Below are positions 42,104 through 50,047 of a DNA stretch of 64,000 nt, piece after piece. The first letter of the stretch is position 1, and each line of letters starts with the position of its first letter. The notes under the pieces are model-generated. The model saw only the letters and a list, made by a program, of their open reading frames with translations, was not told the DNA's origin and ran no database searches. The position numbers were made by a program, and so were the translations under genes. This DNA comes from an uncultured Lachnospiraceae bacterium (GTDB lineage Bacteria > Bacillota > Clostridia > Lachnospirales > Lachnospiraceae): positions 1 through 64,000 of the forward strand of contig CALWES010000004.1 in assembly GCA_944377405.1 (NCBI GenBank), in the 5' to 3' direction.

Positions 42104-42208
42104 ATGTATTTTGAACTGAATCTCTGCTGTGGACACAAGTCAGACAGGATTGTCACAGATCAGTATGGAAATGGGAGGGAGTTTTCTTGCAAAAGAAAAG
42201 GATACTGA
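42104..42208 (+). CDS. Possible 34-residue cysteine-containing peptide
   Basis: A short frame with a good ribosome site (AAAGGAG, 6 nt from ATG) encodes M-Y-F-E-L-N-L-C-C-G-H-K..., ending K-R-K-G-Y. Its last three codons and stop lie inside the left recombination-like site. Inverting the adjoining segment would not alter the codons before the site centre. No signal peptide; no family recognised. It could be a leader peptide, a truncated gene end, or chance. Confidence 0.35.
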   Translation: MYFELNLCCGHKSDRIVTDQYGNGREFSCKRKGY

Positions 42209-42430
42209 TAATTGAAATTATCAGTACCATAGAAAAACATTTAGGTCCATTTATTAAAAAATAATAGACCCCTCTAAGTAATATTTATATTAGCACATTC
42301 AGATTGGAAAATCTATGTTTATGATACACTTTGTACAAATATATCAAAAATTGACAGTGTGTTTGCATCATGTTTCACAAATATATGGACTGCTTATGGA
42401 AAAGATACTGATAATTTCAATTATCTCTAC
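42202..42430 (+). promoter_or_regulatory. Candidate invertible promoter segment bounded by inverted repeats
   Basis: The 20-mer GATAATTGAAATTATCAGTA (42207-42226) recurs as its exact reverse complement at 42406-42425. Each copy is the core of a 26-bp near-palindrome made of two 12-bp half-sites around an asymmetric centre: GA at 42214-42215 on the left, TC at 42417-42418 on the right. That geometry matches sites of Hin-type serine invertases. The ~205 bp between centres is AT rich. It holds possible promoters both ways: TTCAGA-16-TATGAT on the plus strand, and TTGTAC-17-TAGATT plus a TGC-TAATAT extended -10 on the minus strand. The large surface-protein gene starts 56 bp after the right site. 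No invertase gene is in the window. Confidence 0.6.
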
Positions 42431-42485
42431 CATAGCCACAAAAATATGCCGCAGAGGAAGGCGGCAAAAGGAAAGGGGAGGAAAC

Positions 42486-45400
42486 ATGAAAGTGAAGCAA
42501 CTGAAACGGAAGATGGCTGCTTTACTGGCAGTGGCAATGGTCATGACAGGCCAGCCCTCCGGCGTACTGGCAGGCGGAATGCCTGGGGACAGCGGAGAGG
42601 CCAGCACAGAAGTGACTGAGACCGTATCCACGGACAGTGACGCAACCCAGAACACGGAACCAGACGGTTCCGAGATTCCGCCGGCCACCAACAGTACGGC
42701 CGATTCCGGAACATCCGGAGGAAACGGAGGAACAGGAACGGATATTCCGAAGGAAGAACAGGAGACCTTTGAGGTAACCTATCAGGTAGAACCGGAAGAG
42801 GGAGCCAAGGTAACAGGAGACAGGAAGGTAAAGACCGGTGAGACACTGGAGTTTACGGTAAGAGTAAATGATGGGTATGAGCTGGATTCTGTTTCCGTGT
42901 CCGGAGATGTGCTTGAGCCGGTAGAGGAAACAGAAAACAAGTATACCTACGAGGCGGAGAATATCATGCAGGCTCCGGAGGTGGAAGTAACTCTTACGGA
43001 AGAAGAGAAGCCTGCCTTCTCCTATGAGGAGACCATAGACGGCATCACTGTGAGCCTTACAGCAGAAGAAGGAGTGCTGCCGGATGGAACGAAGGCAGAG
43101 GTAAAGAAGGTATCCGTACCGAAGGATGCAAAGGAGACAGAAGAGGGCGAGGAGCTGATCGAGGCGGTAGCCTTTGATATCACCCTTTATGACGCAGAAG
43201 GAAATGAGCTCGACAACAGCTGGGCAGAAAACGGAAGCGTCAAGGTGACCTTCAGCGGAGCAGAGCTTGAGGAGAAGCAGGAGAAAGCAGATAAAGTCGA
43301 GATCCTGCACTACGAGGACGAGGATGCGGAGCCGGATGTAGAGGCCTATGCACCGGGAGAGGAGCTTGCCTATGATGCGGAGCATTTCTCGTTGTTTATA
43401 GCCAGGGTCATGGCAGCGCCAAGGGCAACTATGTCGGTTTATGTATCAAATACTGGTAATGATGAAAACGGAGATGGTACTGAAGATAATCCGTATGCAT
43501 CTTTGAAAAAGGCTGTGGACGATGTATCAAATGGTGGTACTGTCTATGTGATGAGTGACATTGAAAACACAGAGGTAGCAAAAGTTTGGGATAAATCTAT
43601 TACAATTTCCAGTGATCCTGAGGAAATGGAGAAAAATGGTGGTAATGCTTTTATCATTACCCGAGGGGATGAGTTTGAGCAGTCCAGCGATGATAGGCGT
43701 TATTTTTATAATCCGGCGATGATTGAAGTGGTTGGTGAACCGAATAATGGTATCGTCTCTCACCTTACAATAGAAAATCTTGTTTTGGACGATGACGGTA
43801 AAACAGGCTATAATCAAGATCCAAATGAGCTTTATTTCATGCAGGCAGGGCCGGAAGCAGGTGTCTCAAGCCAGTTGATCGTGCAGGACGCTATCATAGC
43901 TGCATATGATGGCAAGGGTGAAATTACGCTTGGTGAGGGAGCTGTTTTAAAAGACTTTGGCGGTATGAGCGCGGTACGACTTTCTGGTTGTACATTGACC
44001 ATGAAATCTGGCAGTTTGATTTGTGATGAGACTGTTACAAGCCGTGTGACAGGGAAATATCCAGATAAACAGCTAATTAGTTTCGGACCGGCAGGTGCTG
44101 TCTGGATGCAGACTGGAAAACTCATTATGGAAGAAGGATCCAGGATAGACAATATTTTTGGACGTTCCATCTATAATGAGGGTGGTAAAGCAACGATTGG
44201 AGGTACTATTTCAAATGGCAGATCGGGCGGCGGAGTTATGTTGCAAAATGATATCTTTGCGAATGGATTTGTTGTTTATCTCAGAAATGAAGCCAAGATG
44301 ACCCTGACGGAAACTGGTATTATCGAAGATACTCCTGAAACAATTTCTTCTAACAAGGGTACTGCCATTTATGTTATGGGAGGCTCTACAATAATCACAG
44401 AAGAAGGGTCAAAAATTCGCAACATAACTGCTGCCTCTTCTGACTACGGAGATGGACGAGTCGTCTATGCTGATGGCGGGAATGATGGTCATTTTGCAGG
44501 AGAAATTTATGGATGCAATTCGAAGAATACGATCGGATTCAGCGGTGCCTCAGATGAAGATGACCCATATAATTTGTACATTGCCCCGTCAGCTGCTTTT
44601 CATGATAACATCTGTACGGATTATGGAGTTGTTTACTTACAATCGTTTGGCACCACCGATTTCTATGGAAAAATTTATAAGAATACTGTCGCTAATACTG
44701 GAGCCGGTATTGCTATGGGACACAATATGGACGGTTCAAAAGTCATTATGCACGAAGGGGCCGAAATTAAAGATAATACGCTAAACTGCACGTATAACAA
44801 GTGGCCAAACACAAAAAATAGTGGCGGCGGCGGTGTAACAGTACGTCGTGGTACGTTTATTATGGAAGGCGGCGTTATATCTGGCAATCGCGTATTGAAC
44901 AGTCAAGAGGATCCTGAGGATTGCTATGGCGGCGGTGTTCAGGTTGTTAACGGCGGTACGTTTATCATGAACGGCGGCGAAATTACAGATAACGTGACCA
45001 CTGGTCCCGGCGGCGGCATAGGTTATAACGGCAATCCCTTTGGAGGAGAACCACAGGTACAAATCAACGGAGGTACGATATCCGGAAATAAGATGTATGT
45101 GGATATTCCTGCAAGCGTCGATGCCCCCATTTCTGGCGGAATAGAGAATGATCTTGCGATTGTAAATGGTCATCTAGGACCTTATAGTACGATCAACCGT
45201 TATTTTACCGTTTCAGAGGCGGCAGATATTGGCAATCCTGATATATTTATGCAGAAATATGACTTTACTTTGGTTGACCCTCAGCGGAATACAAAGCTGG
45301 GCAATGCAAAAGAAGATTGTGAGACGGTTGTTAAGGAAAAATATGGCAACCAGCCTCATTACCTATCCGAAGTAAAGGGCTCCTTCTGGTATCAGTCTCA

Positions 45401-47495
45401 GGAAGACCTGACACTGCGGATTTCTGGATTGAAATATGACGAAACTAAACCCCTCTTTGTCTCTATCGTAGAGACCAAAGAAGATGGAATCCCCATTGAT
45501 AACCAACAACCCACTCTGCAGGCTGTCAGCCCTGATATTGATGGTGTAGTCACCTTGCCTCTCCCTGGTAATACAAATGGCTATGCTGTAGTATTTGTGC
45601 AAGAGCAGAATGCCTCTAATCTCGTGTCAGTGGTACCTTTAAATCTGACTGCCTACATGGGCGGTAACGGAGGTTACGATTCTGTCGTTGATGAAGAAGG
45701 AAATCTTGTGAAAGGTGGCAGCTCTTCCCTTCCACGACCGATTTTCCGAGTAACTGCACCTCAAGGCATTAAACTTACAGATCTTACTTTCGTTAATGAC
45801 GACAGTAACAATAGCTGGAGGCTGGAAACTGTTAATGCTGACAAAGGCTATTACTATTTCGTTCCTACTAAAGATACGATGCCTCAAGTCCGAGTGGAGT
45901 ATAATGATGGTACAAGTGCGGTAGTTGAAGATGATTTTGATCCAAGCGTTGAGGGTGACGTGTTCAAGGAATATATCGTAACGATTTATACTGGTGGAAC
46001 TGCTGGTAATGTAAGAGCAAATGCTGCAGAAAACTATTATACTGTTATCACTGGCCCTGGAATCTTGACTGTTCGGGCGGTAGAAAAGGAGACCGGCGCT
46101 ACCAGTCCAATAGTGTCTCAGGTTCCTACTTCAGTGGTAACTGGTTCTGCAACTGCAGTAGAACTCGCAGGTACTGTATACACGCTGAATGATACAGATG
46201 TGGAACTTTCGGAAGATAGTGTTCCCGCTTTGCTATTCGATAAAATTATTACTTCGGATGGCGTAGATCGTGAGGATGCATTAAAAGAAGCTATTGGAGC
46301 GGAGTATGATAACTATCAGTTCCAGTATTTAGATCTGGTAGATGCTAATAATGGTAACGTATGGATCTCCTCTAGTAAGGGAACCGACATTTACTGGGGC
46401 TATCCAGAAGGAACGGACAAAGAGACAGAACTTAAACTGATACACTTTAAGAATCTTCATCGTGATGGCACGGCGTCAGGTTTTGATACAGAGGACATCG
46501 CCCAGGCCGAATTGGAAGAGGTTCAAATTGAAAAGCTCGATACTGCTATTAAATTCCATGTGGATAAAGGCGGCTTCAGCCCCTTTGCAGTGGTATGGCA
46601 GAATGAAGCTCAGCCTGAACCTGAAGACAAGACCTTCACCATCACCGCAACAGCAGGCGAGCACGGCTCCATCAGCCCTTCAGGAACTGTAGAGGTAAAA
46701 GAAGGTGAGGATCTGACCTTCACCATCACCCCGGATGCTGGCTACAAGATCGATAAGATCATAGTAGACGGCCACGAGGTAGAGACTGTGAACAGCTACA
46801 CCTTTGAGAATGTTACAGGACGGCATACCATTGAGGTAAGCTTCTCCAGGAAGTCCACCGGCGGTAGCAGCCCCTCCGGCTCCGGTTCTTCCGGCAGCGG
46901 CGTTGCCTACACCGTAGGCCTTAACGGAAACTGGGTACACATGGATCCCAACGACATCAACACCCCCATCTCCCAGATGGTACCGGATGGAGCAACCCCG
47001 GTAAGCAACCCTGAGTGGCATCAGTGGAAGTTCATCCTGACGGATGGCTCGGCCCTGACCAACCGCTGGGCATTTATCCGGAACCCCTATGCGGTGGAAG
47101 GACAGCCCAGTGAAGGATGGTTCAGCTTCGATGAGAACGGAATCATGAACTATGGCTGGTACCTGGATCAGAGTACCGGAAAGTGGTACTTCCTGCACCG
47201 CCAGTCCGACGGAATGCTTGGAACCATGATGGAAGGCTGGCACCATGACGAGCAGGATGGAAGATGGTACTACCTGCAGCCCGGAAGCGGCGAGATGCTG
47301 CTTGGGTGGCAGGAGATCGGAGGAAGATGGTACTACTTCAATCCGAACGCACCCCAGGTGACCTGGAACTACAACGAGGCAACGGGAGGCTGGACCTATA
47401 ACGGAAGCCAGTCAAGGCCTTACGGTTCCATGTATCAGAACGAAGTGACCCCGGACGGCTACCAGGTAGACGGAAACGGCGCATGGGTGCAGTAA
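42486..47495 (+). CDS. Large secreted surface protein: beta-helix core, repeat domains, choline-binding-type C-terminus
   Basis: 1669 residues. A signal peptide covers about 1-31 (K-R-K-M-A-A-L-L-A-V-A-M-V). A Thr/Glu/Gly-rich linker leads to a Bacterial_repeat_2-like module (E-P-E-E-G-A-K-V...G-Y-E-L-D-S-V-S-V) at about 95-165. A right-handed beta-helix, recognised by repeated G-G-x-x-x-M-x-x-G and I-x-x-N segments, spans about 317-900 and is followed by further beta-rich sequence. A second repeat module lies at about 1378-1455, then a Gly/Ser linker. Trp/Tyr-Gly repeats of the cell-wall (choline) binding type (G-R-W-Y-Y-F-N) end the protein; there is no LPXTG. The start at 42486 has GGGAGG and the signal peptide; the frame is open from 42315. 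Codons 317-1370 are much richer in A+T than both ends. Likely adhesin or antigen; ligand unknown. Confidence 0.85.
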   Translation: MKVKQLKRKMAALLAVAMVMTGQPSGVLAGGMPGDSGEASTEVTETVSTDSDATQNTEPDGSEIPPATNSTADSGTSGGNGGTGTDIPKEEQETFEVTYQVEPEEGAKVTGDRKVKTGETLEFTVRVNDGYELDSVSVSGDVLEPVEETENKYTYEAENIMQAPEVEVTLTEEEKPAFSYEETIDGITVSLTAEEGVLPDGTKAEVKKVSVPKDAKETEEGEELIEAVAFDITLYDAEGNELDNSWAENGSVKVTFSGAELEEKQEKADKVEILHYEDEDAEPDVEAYAPGEELAYDAEHFSLFIARVMAAPRATMSVYVSNTGNDENGDGTEDNPYASLKKAVDDVSNGGTVYVMSDIENTEVAKVWDKSITISSDPEEMEKNGGNAFIITRGDEFEQSSDDRRYFYNPAMIEVVGEPNNGIVSHLTIENLVLDDDGKTGYNQDPNELYFMQAGPEAGVSSQLIVQDAIIAAYDGKGEITLGEGAVLKDFGGMSAVRLSGCTLTMKSGSLICDETVTSRVTGKYPDKQLISFGPAGAVWMQTGKLIMEEGSRIDNIFGRSIYNEGGKATIGGTISNGRSGGGVMLQNDIFANGFVVYLRNEAKMTLTETGIIEDTPETISSNKGTAIYVMGGSTIITEEGSKIRNITAASSDYGDGRVVYADGGNDGHFAGEIYGCNSKNTIGFSGASDEDDPYNLYIAPSAAFHDNICTDYGVVYLQSFGTTDFYGKIYKNTVANTGAGIAMGHNMDGSKVIMHEGAEIKDNTLNCTYNKWPNTKNSGGGGVTVRRGTFIMEGGVISGNRVLNSQEDPEDCYGGGVQVVNGGTFIMNGGEITDNVTTGPGGGIGYNGNPFGGEPQVQINGGTISGNKMYVDIPASVDAPISGGIENDLAIVNGHLGPYSTINRYFTVSEAADIGNPDIFMQKYDFTLVDPQRNTKLGNAKEDCETVVKEKYGNQPHYLSEVKGSFWYQSQEDLTLRISGLKYDETKPLFVSIVETKEDGIPIDNQQPTLQAVSPDIDGVVTLPLPGNTNGYAVVFVQEQNASNLVSVVPLNLTAYMGGNGGYDSVVDEEGNLVKGGSSSLPRPIFRVTAPQGIKLTDLTFVNDDSNNSWRLETVNADKGYYYFVPTKDTMPQVRVEYNDGTSAVVEDDFDPSVEGDVFKEYIVTIYTGGTAGNVRANAAENYYTVITGPGILTVRAVEKETGATSPIVSQVPTSVVTGSATAVELAGTVYTLNDTDVELSEDSVPALLFDKIITSDGVDREDALKEAIGAEYDNYQFQYLDLVDANNGNVWISSSKGTDIYWGYPEGTDKETELKLIHFKNLHRDGTASGFDTEDIAQAELEEVQIEKLDTAIKFHVDKGGFSPFAVVWQNEAQPEPEDKTFTITATAGEHGSISPSGTVEVKEGEDLTFTITPDAGYKIDKIIVDGHEVETVNSYTFENVTGRHTIEVSFSRKSTGGSSPSGSGSSGSGVAYTVGLNGNWVHMDPNDINTPISQMVPDGATPVSNPEWHQWKFILTDGSALTNRWAFIRNPYAVEGQPSEGWFSFDENGIMNYGWYLDQSTGKWYFLHRQSDGMLGTMMEGWHHDEQDGRWYYLQPGSGEMLLGWQEIGGRWYYFNPNAPQVTWNYNEATGGWTYNGSQSRPYGSMYQNEVTPDGYQVDGNGAWVQ

Positions 47496-47707
47496 AGAAG
47501 GAGAAGGTATTTGCCTGTAAGAACTGCGGGAAGATTGTAAAGATCGAAGCGGAAGGAAGGCACGAGAATCACAAGCTGGACAGAAGATGCGTCTTCTGCA
47601 GCGAGAAGTGCTCGAGGCAGTTCTGGAGGAAGAGCCCGAAGGTCCGGGAGGCGAGAGCGGAGCGGGCCAGGAGGATCGAGGAGGACCTCGGTCTGAATAA
47701 CAAATAA
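47483..47707 (+). CDS. Small zinc-ribbon-like protein
   Basis: 74 residues overlapping the end of the surface-protein gene by 13 bp. Cysteines in C-K-N-C-G-K and, 25 residues later, C-V-F-C-S-E-K-C could bind one zinc. The rest is highly basic with an Arg/Glu-rich helix at the end, suggesting nucleic-acid or protein binding. The ATG lies within the last codons of the upstream gene, so translation is probably coupled. I do not recognise a named family. A terminator follows at once. Confidence 0.65.
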   Translation: MGAVKKEKVFACKNCGKIVKIEAEGRHENHKLDRRCVFCSEKCSRQFWRKSPKVREARAERARRIEEDLGLNNK

Positions 47708-47710
47708 AAC

Positions 47711-47766
47711 AAGATGCTGACATATCAAGGATCTTCGGATCGGAGATGTGTCAGCATCTTTATTTT
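47711..47766 (+). terminator. Terminator of the surface-protein operon
   Basis: AAGATGCTGACA (47711-47722) pairs with TGTCAGCATCTT (47749-47760), with an inner GATC-TTCG-GATC stem, followed by TATTTT. Confidence 0.85.
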
Positions 47767-47819
47767 AAATTTCTGATTTTGAGAGTGAAATTCAAGCTTG
47801 CGCTCTGTTTTTTGGGCGT

Positions 47820-48080
47820 GTACACCCCAAATCGGAAAAATGTTTTAAAAAGCCGTACTTTTTCGGCGGATGTACGGCCCGGATTTGAAAATGTTAAATT
47901 TGGGGTGTAATTTTCCGGCTGCGATACACCCCGGAAACAAAAAACTTGATCCAGGACCGTACAGTTTAGGCCGAACGTACACCCCGGATCGAAGAAATGC
48001 TTCAAAAAGCCGCCAGATCTTCCTAAATGTACACCCAAAAATCAAGTTTCTTGAAAAAAAGATGCAAAGCCTGAGGGAAT
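47820..48080. repeat. Right array of five degenerate ~52-bp repeats
   Basis: Units begin at 47820, 47872, 47924, 47977 and 48029, in the same orientation and order as the left array. Units 1-4 correspond one to one with left units 1-4, and 47847-47955 is identical to the left copy. The array ends inside the fifth unit, and the left array's sixth unit is absent. No gene is seen between 47767 and 48129. Confidence 0.85.
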
Positions 48081-48129
48081 CCCGGGAAACTGCGCCTCTG
48101 CAGCCCACACCCCTATACTCTTAGGCCCT

Positions 48130-48942
48130 CTACGCCCCTTCCTCCGGAAGCTCCAGGATATAGTAGGCCAGGCTTTCCGATACGGCAAATCCCAGTTTTT
48201 CATAGAGCCTTACCGCGGGCAGGTTCTCAGAGGAAACCTCCAGAAAAACTTCCCGGATCCCCCGCTCAGGAAGCCTGGAAAGGAGGGCATGAAGCATCCG
48301 GTAGCCGTAGCCCTGGCCCCGGAAGCGCCGGTAGATCAGGACTCCGAAGAGGTAAGCCCGGCTTCCGAAGAGGGTCAGGTAACACTCCCCGAAGGGGCAG
48401 ATCACAGTCAGAGTCGCAGACGGGGCCGAATCCGAACCCTCTGCCTCCTCCCTTATGGTTAGCTCCAGAGACTCTGTCTCCGCCTTGAAGCACGGATCAG
48501 GCAGCGGAAGGGTCATGAACTGCTCCTTGTATGTGAACTCCGCCCCGAGGTGCTCAAGGAAAGTCTCCGCGTCCCCGGCTCCTCCGGATTCTCTGCCTCC
48601 CCCGGCTTTCCCGGCTGGGGAGGGGGAGGGGTAGACCCCAAAGCGCAGCACCGGCCGCAGCAGGGCCTTTGCCATGGAGAAAAGCGCAGTAAAGCAGCCT
48701 CTCCGCCGCCAGGCAGGGTGGGTCATGGCGCAGATCTCATCGATAGGCTTTCCGTCCTTCGTATCCCCCATGTGGTAGATGCAGAGGGCAGCCACCAGCT
48801 CACCCTCCCCATAATAAAGCAGGAAGATATCCGCGTCCTCCGGCAGGGAGTAGGGATGGGCTTCCAGGGCATTGCCCGCTTCCCACAGGGCAGCCAGGCT
48901 ATTAAGTTCCGTTTCCTTTAGTTGATCCCGATAAATAATCAT
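48130..48942 (-). CDS. Tandem GNAT acetyltransferase
   Basis: 270 residues with two GNAT-like halves. The N-terminal half has A-M-T-H-P-A-W-R-R-R-G-C-F as its acetyl-CoA loop. The C-terminal half has R-R-F-R-G-Q-G-Y-G-Y-R-M-L and the closing N-L-P-A-V-R-L-Y-E-K-L-G-F, which are closest to active N-acetyltransferases. The substrate is unknown. The start is uncertain: the ATG at 48942 opens the fold but lacks a ribosome site, while an in-frame ATG at 48996 follows AGGG. It lies just beyond the right repeat array, facing it. Confidence 0.8.
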   Translation of the reverse strand: MIIYRDQLKETELNSLAALWEAGNALEAHPYSLPEDADIFLLYYGEGELVAALCIYHMGDTKDGKPIDEICAMTHPAWRRRGCFTALFSMAKALLRPVLRFGVYPSPSPAGKAGGGRESGGAGDAETFLEHLGAEFTYKEQFMTLPLPDPCFKAETESLELTIREEAEGSDSAPSATLTVICPFGECYLTLFGSRAYLFGVLIYRRFRGQGYGYRMLHALLSRLPERGIREVFLEVSSENLPAVRLYEKLGFAVSESLAYYILELPEEGA

Positions 48943-49078
48943 AATAAAAGCATAGTAACGGATAAGGGCCCTGAATGCAAGCCCATATTTCGGCATATAT
49001 CCCTGCAAGCCCCATCGATTCCAACATAATAAATAAGCCCCCTAATTATTACAGCTTTTTAAAGATGCCCCGGAATGC

Positions 49079-49107
49079 TTGCCCCTGCAGATGCGTTATG
49101 ATAAAAT
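49079..49107 (+). promoter_or_regulatory. Promoter of the VanZ-like gene
   Basis: TTGCCC (49079-49084), 17 bp, TAAAAT (49102-49107). Transcription from here would begin about 30 bp before the ATG at 49143, which helps exclude the longer upstream reading frame. Confidence 0.65.
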
Positions 49108-49142
49108 ATTTTATTAGCGGCCTCAGAGGGGCCTTTAAAACC

Positions 49143-49682
49143 ATGATCAGAAATACGACGAAAAATCAGAAGGCCTGCTGGGTGATCTTCATCCTTTACC
49201 TCATCGGCCTGACATATTTTACCTTCTTTGCAGAGGCCCTAGGAAGGGGCACGCCCCTGGACGGCGACGCCGTGGCACGCTTCAACCTGCTTCCCTTCCG
49301 GGAGATCCGGCGCTTCATCGTATACCGGCATAAGCTGGGGATGGCGGCGGTGCTCCTGAACCTGGTGGGGAATGTGGTGGCCTTTATGCCCTGCGGATTT
49401 TTGCTGCCCGCCATTTCCAGGCGCAGCCGCAGGTTCGGGGGAGCCGTGTTTGTGGGCTTCTTCATCAGCTTCCTCATTGAGTGCACCCAGCTGCTGCTTC
49501 GGGTAGGCAGCTTCGACGTGGATGACATGATCCTGAACACCCTGGGGGTGGCCCTGGGATTCCTTCTGAACCGGATGGTGCAGAAGGTCAGGATCCGGAA
49601 GAAGCAGGAACGGGAGAGGCGGAAGGTACATATCAGACGAATCTCCCCTGAGGGGGAGGTCTCACCGGAGGACCCGGAATAA
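49143..49682 (+). CDS. VanZ-family membrane protein
   Basis: 179 residues, four predicted membrane helices. Family features are Y-L-I-G-L-T-Y-F-T-F-F, F-N-L-L-P-F-R-E-I, the N-V-V-A-F-M-P-C-G-F-L-L-P segment, and S-F-L-I-E-C-T-Q-L-L...F-D-V-D-D-M-I-L-N-T-L-G. VanZ itself gives low-level teicoplanin resistance; the role of chromosomal homologues is unclear. Start at the second of two in-frame ATGs because the first overlaps the predicted promoter. Basic C-terminal tail. Confidence 0.85.
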   Translation: MIRNTTKNQKACWVIFILYLIGLTYFTFFAEALGRGTPLDGDAVARFNLLPFREIRRFIVYRHKLGMAAVLLNLVGNVVAFMPCGFLLPAISRRSRRFGGAVFVGFFISFLIECTQLLLRVGSFDVDDMILNTLGVALGFLLNRMVQKVRIRKKQERERRKVHIRRISPEGEVSPEDPE

Positions 49683-49692
49683 GGGGGACCCT

Positions 49693-50025
49693 ATGGAAAA
49701 AGAAAAAAAGACCGGAGAAAAAAAATATTCCTATATCCGGAAATCCTATGCGGGAAACGGCATCATCAGCCTGGTGCTGGCAGTCCTTTCCCTGCTCCTG
49801 ATGCTGGGGGTGCTCTTTATGAGCGTCCGGGCCGGAGGAAACAGCGGTATGACTGCGGGAGCCCTGGGCTTTTCCAGCATGATCATGGCCCTTATGAGCC
49901 TCTGGTTCATGCGCCTTGGCTTCCTGGAGCCGGATCGGGATTACCTGTTTGCGAAGATCGGCGGGATCGCCTCGGCGGTGCTGCTTCTGATCTGGATCTG
50001 TGTGGTGGCGGCAGGGCTCGCCTGA
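49693..50025 (+). CDS. Small membrane protein (possibly DUF6142)
   Basis: 110 residues: a charged cytosolic N-terminus (K-K-T-G-E-K-K), then three hydrophobic helices (about 23-45, 52-73, 88-108). It resembles small Lachnospiraceae membrane proteins grouped as DUF6142, though I cannot confirm this. It lies 10 bp after the VanZ-like gene and 22 bp before the aminopeptidase gene, so it is probably co-transcribed with both. Confidence 0.7.
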   Translation: MEKEKKTGEKKYSYIRKSYAGNGIISLVLAVLSLLLMLGVLFMSVRAGGNSGMTAGALGFSSMIMALMSLWFMRLGFLEPDRDYLFAKIGGIASAVLLLIWICVVAAGLA

Positions 50026-50047
50026 TACAGAAAAAAGGAGATAAGCC

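Noticed and set aside
47845..48108. 87-residue minus-strand open frame over the right array
   Set aside because: Same repeat DNA as the left array, with no ribosome site and low-complexity translation.
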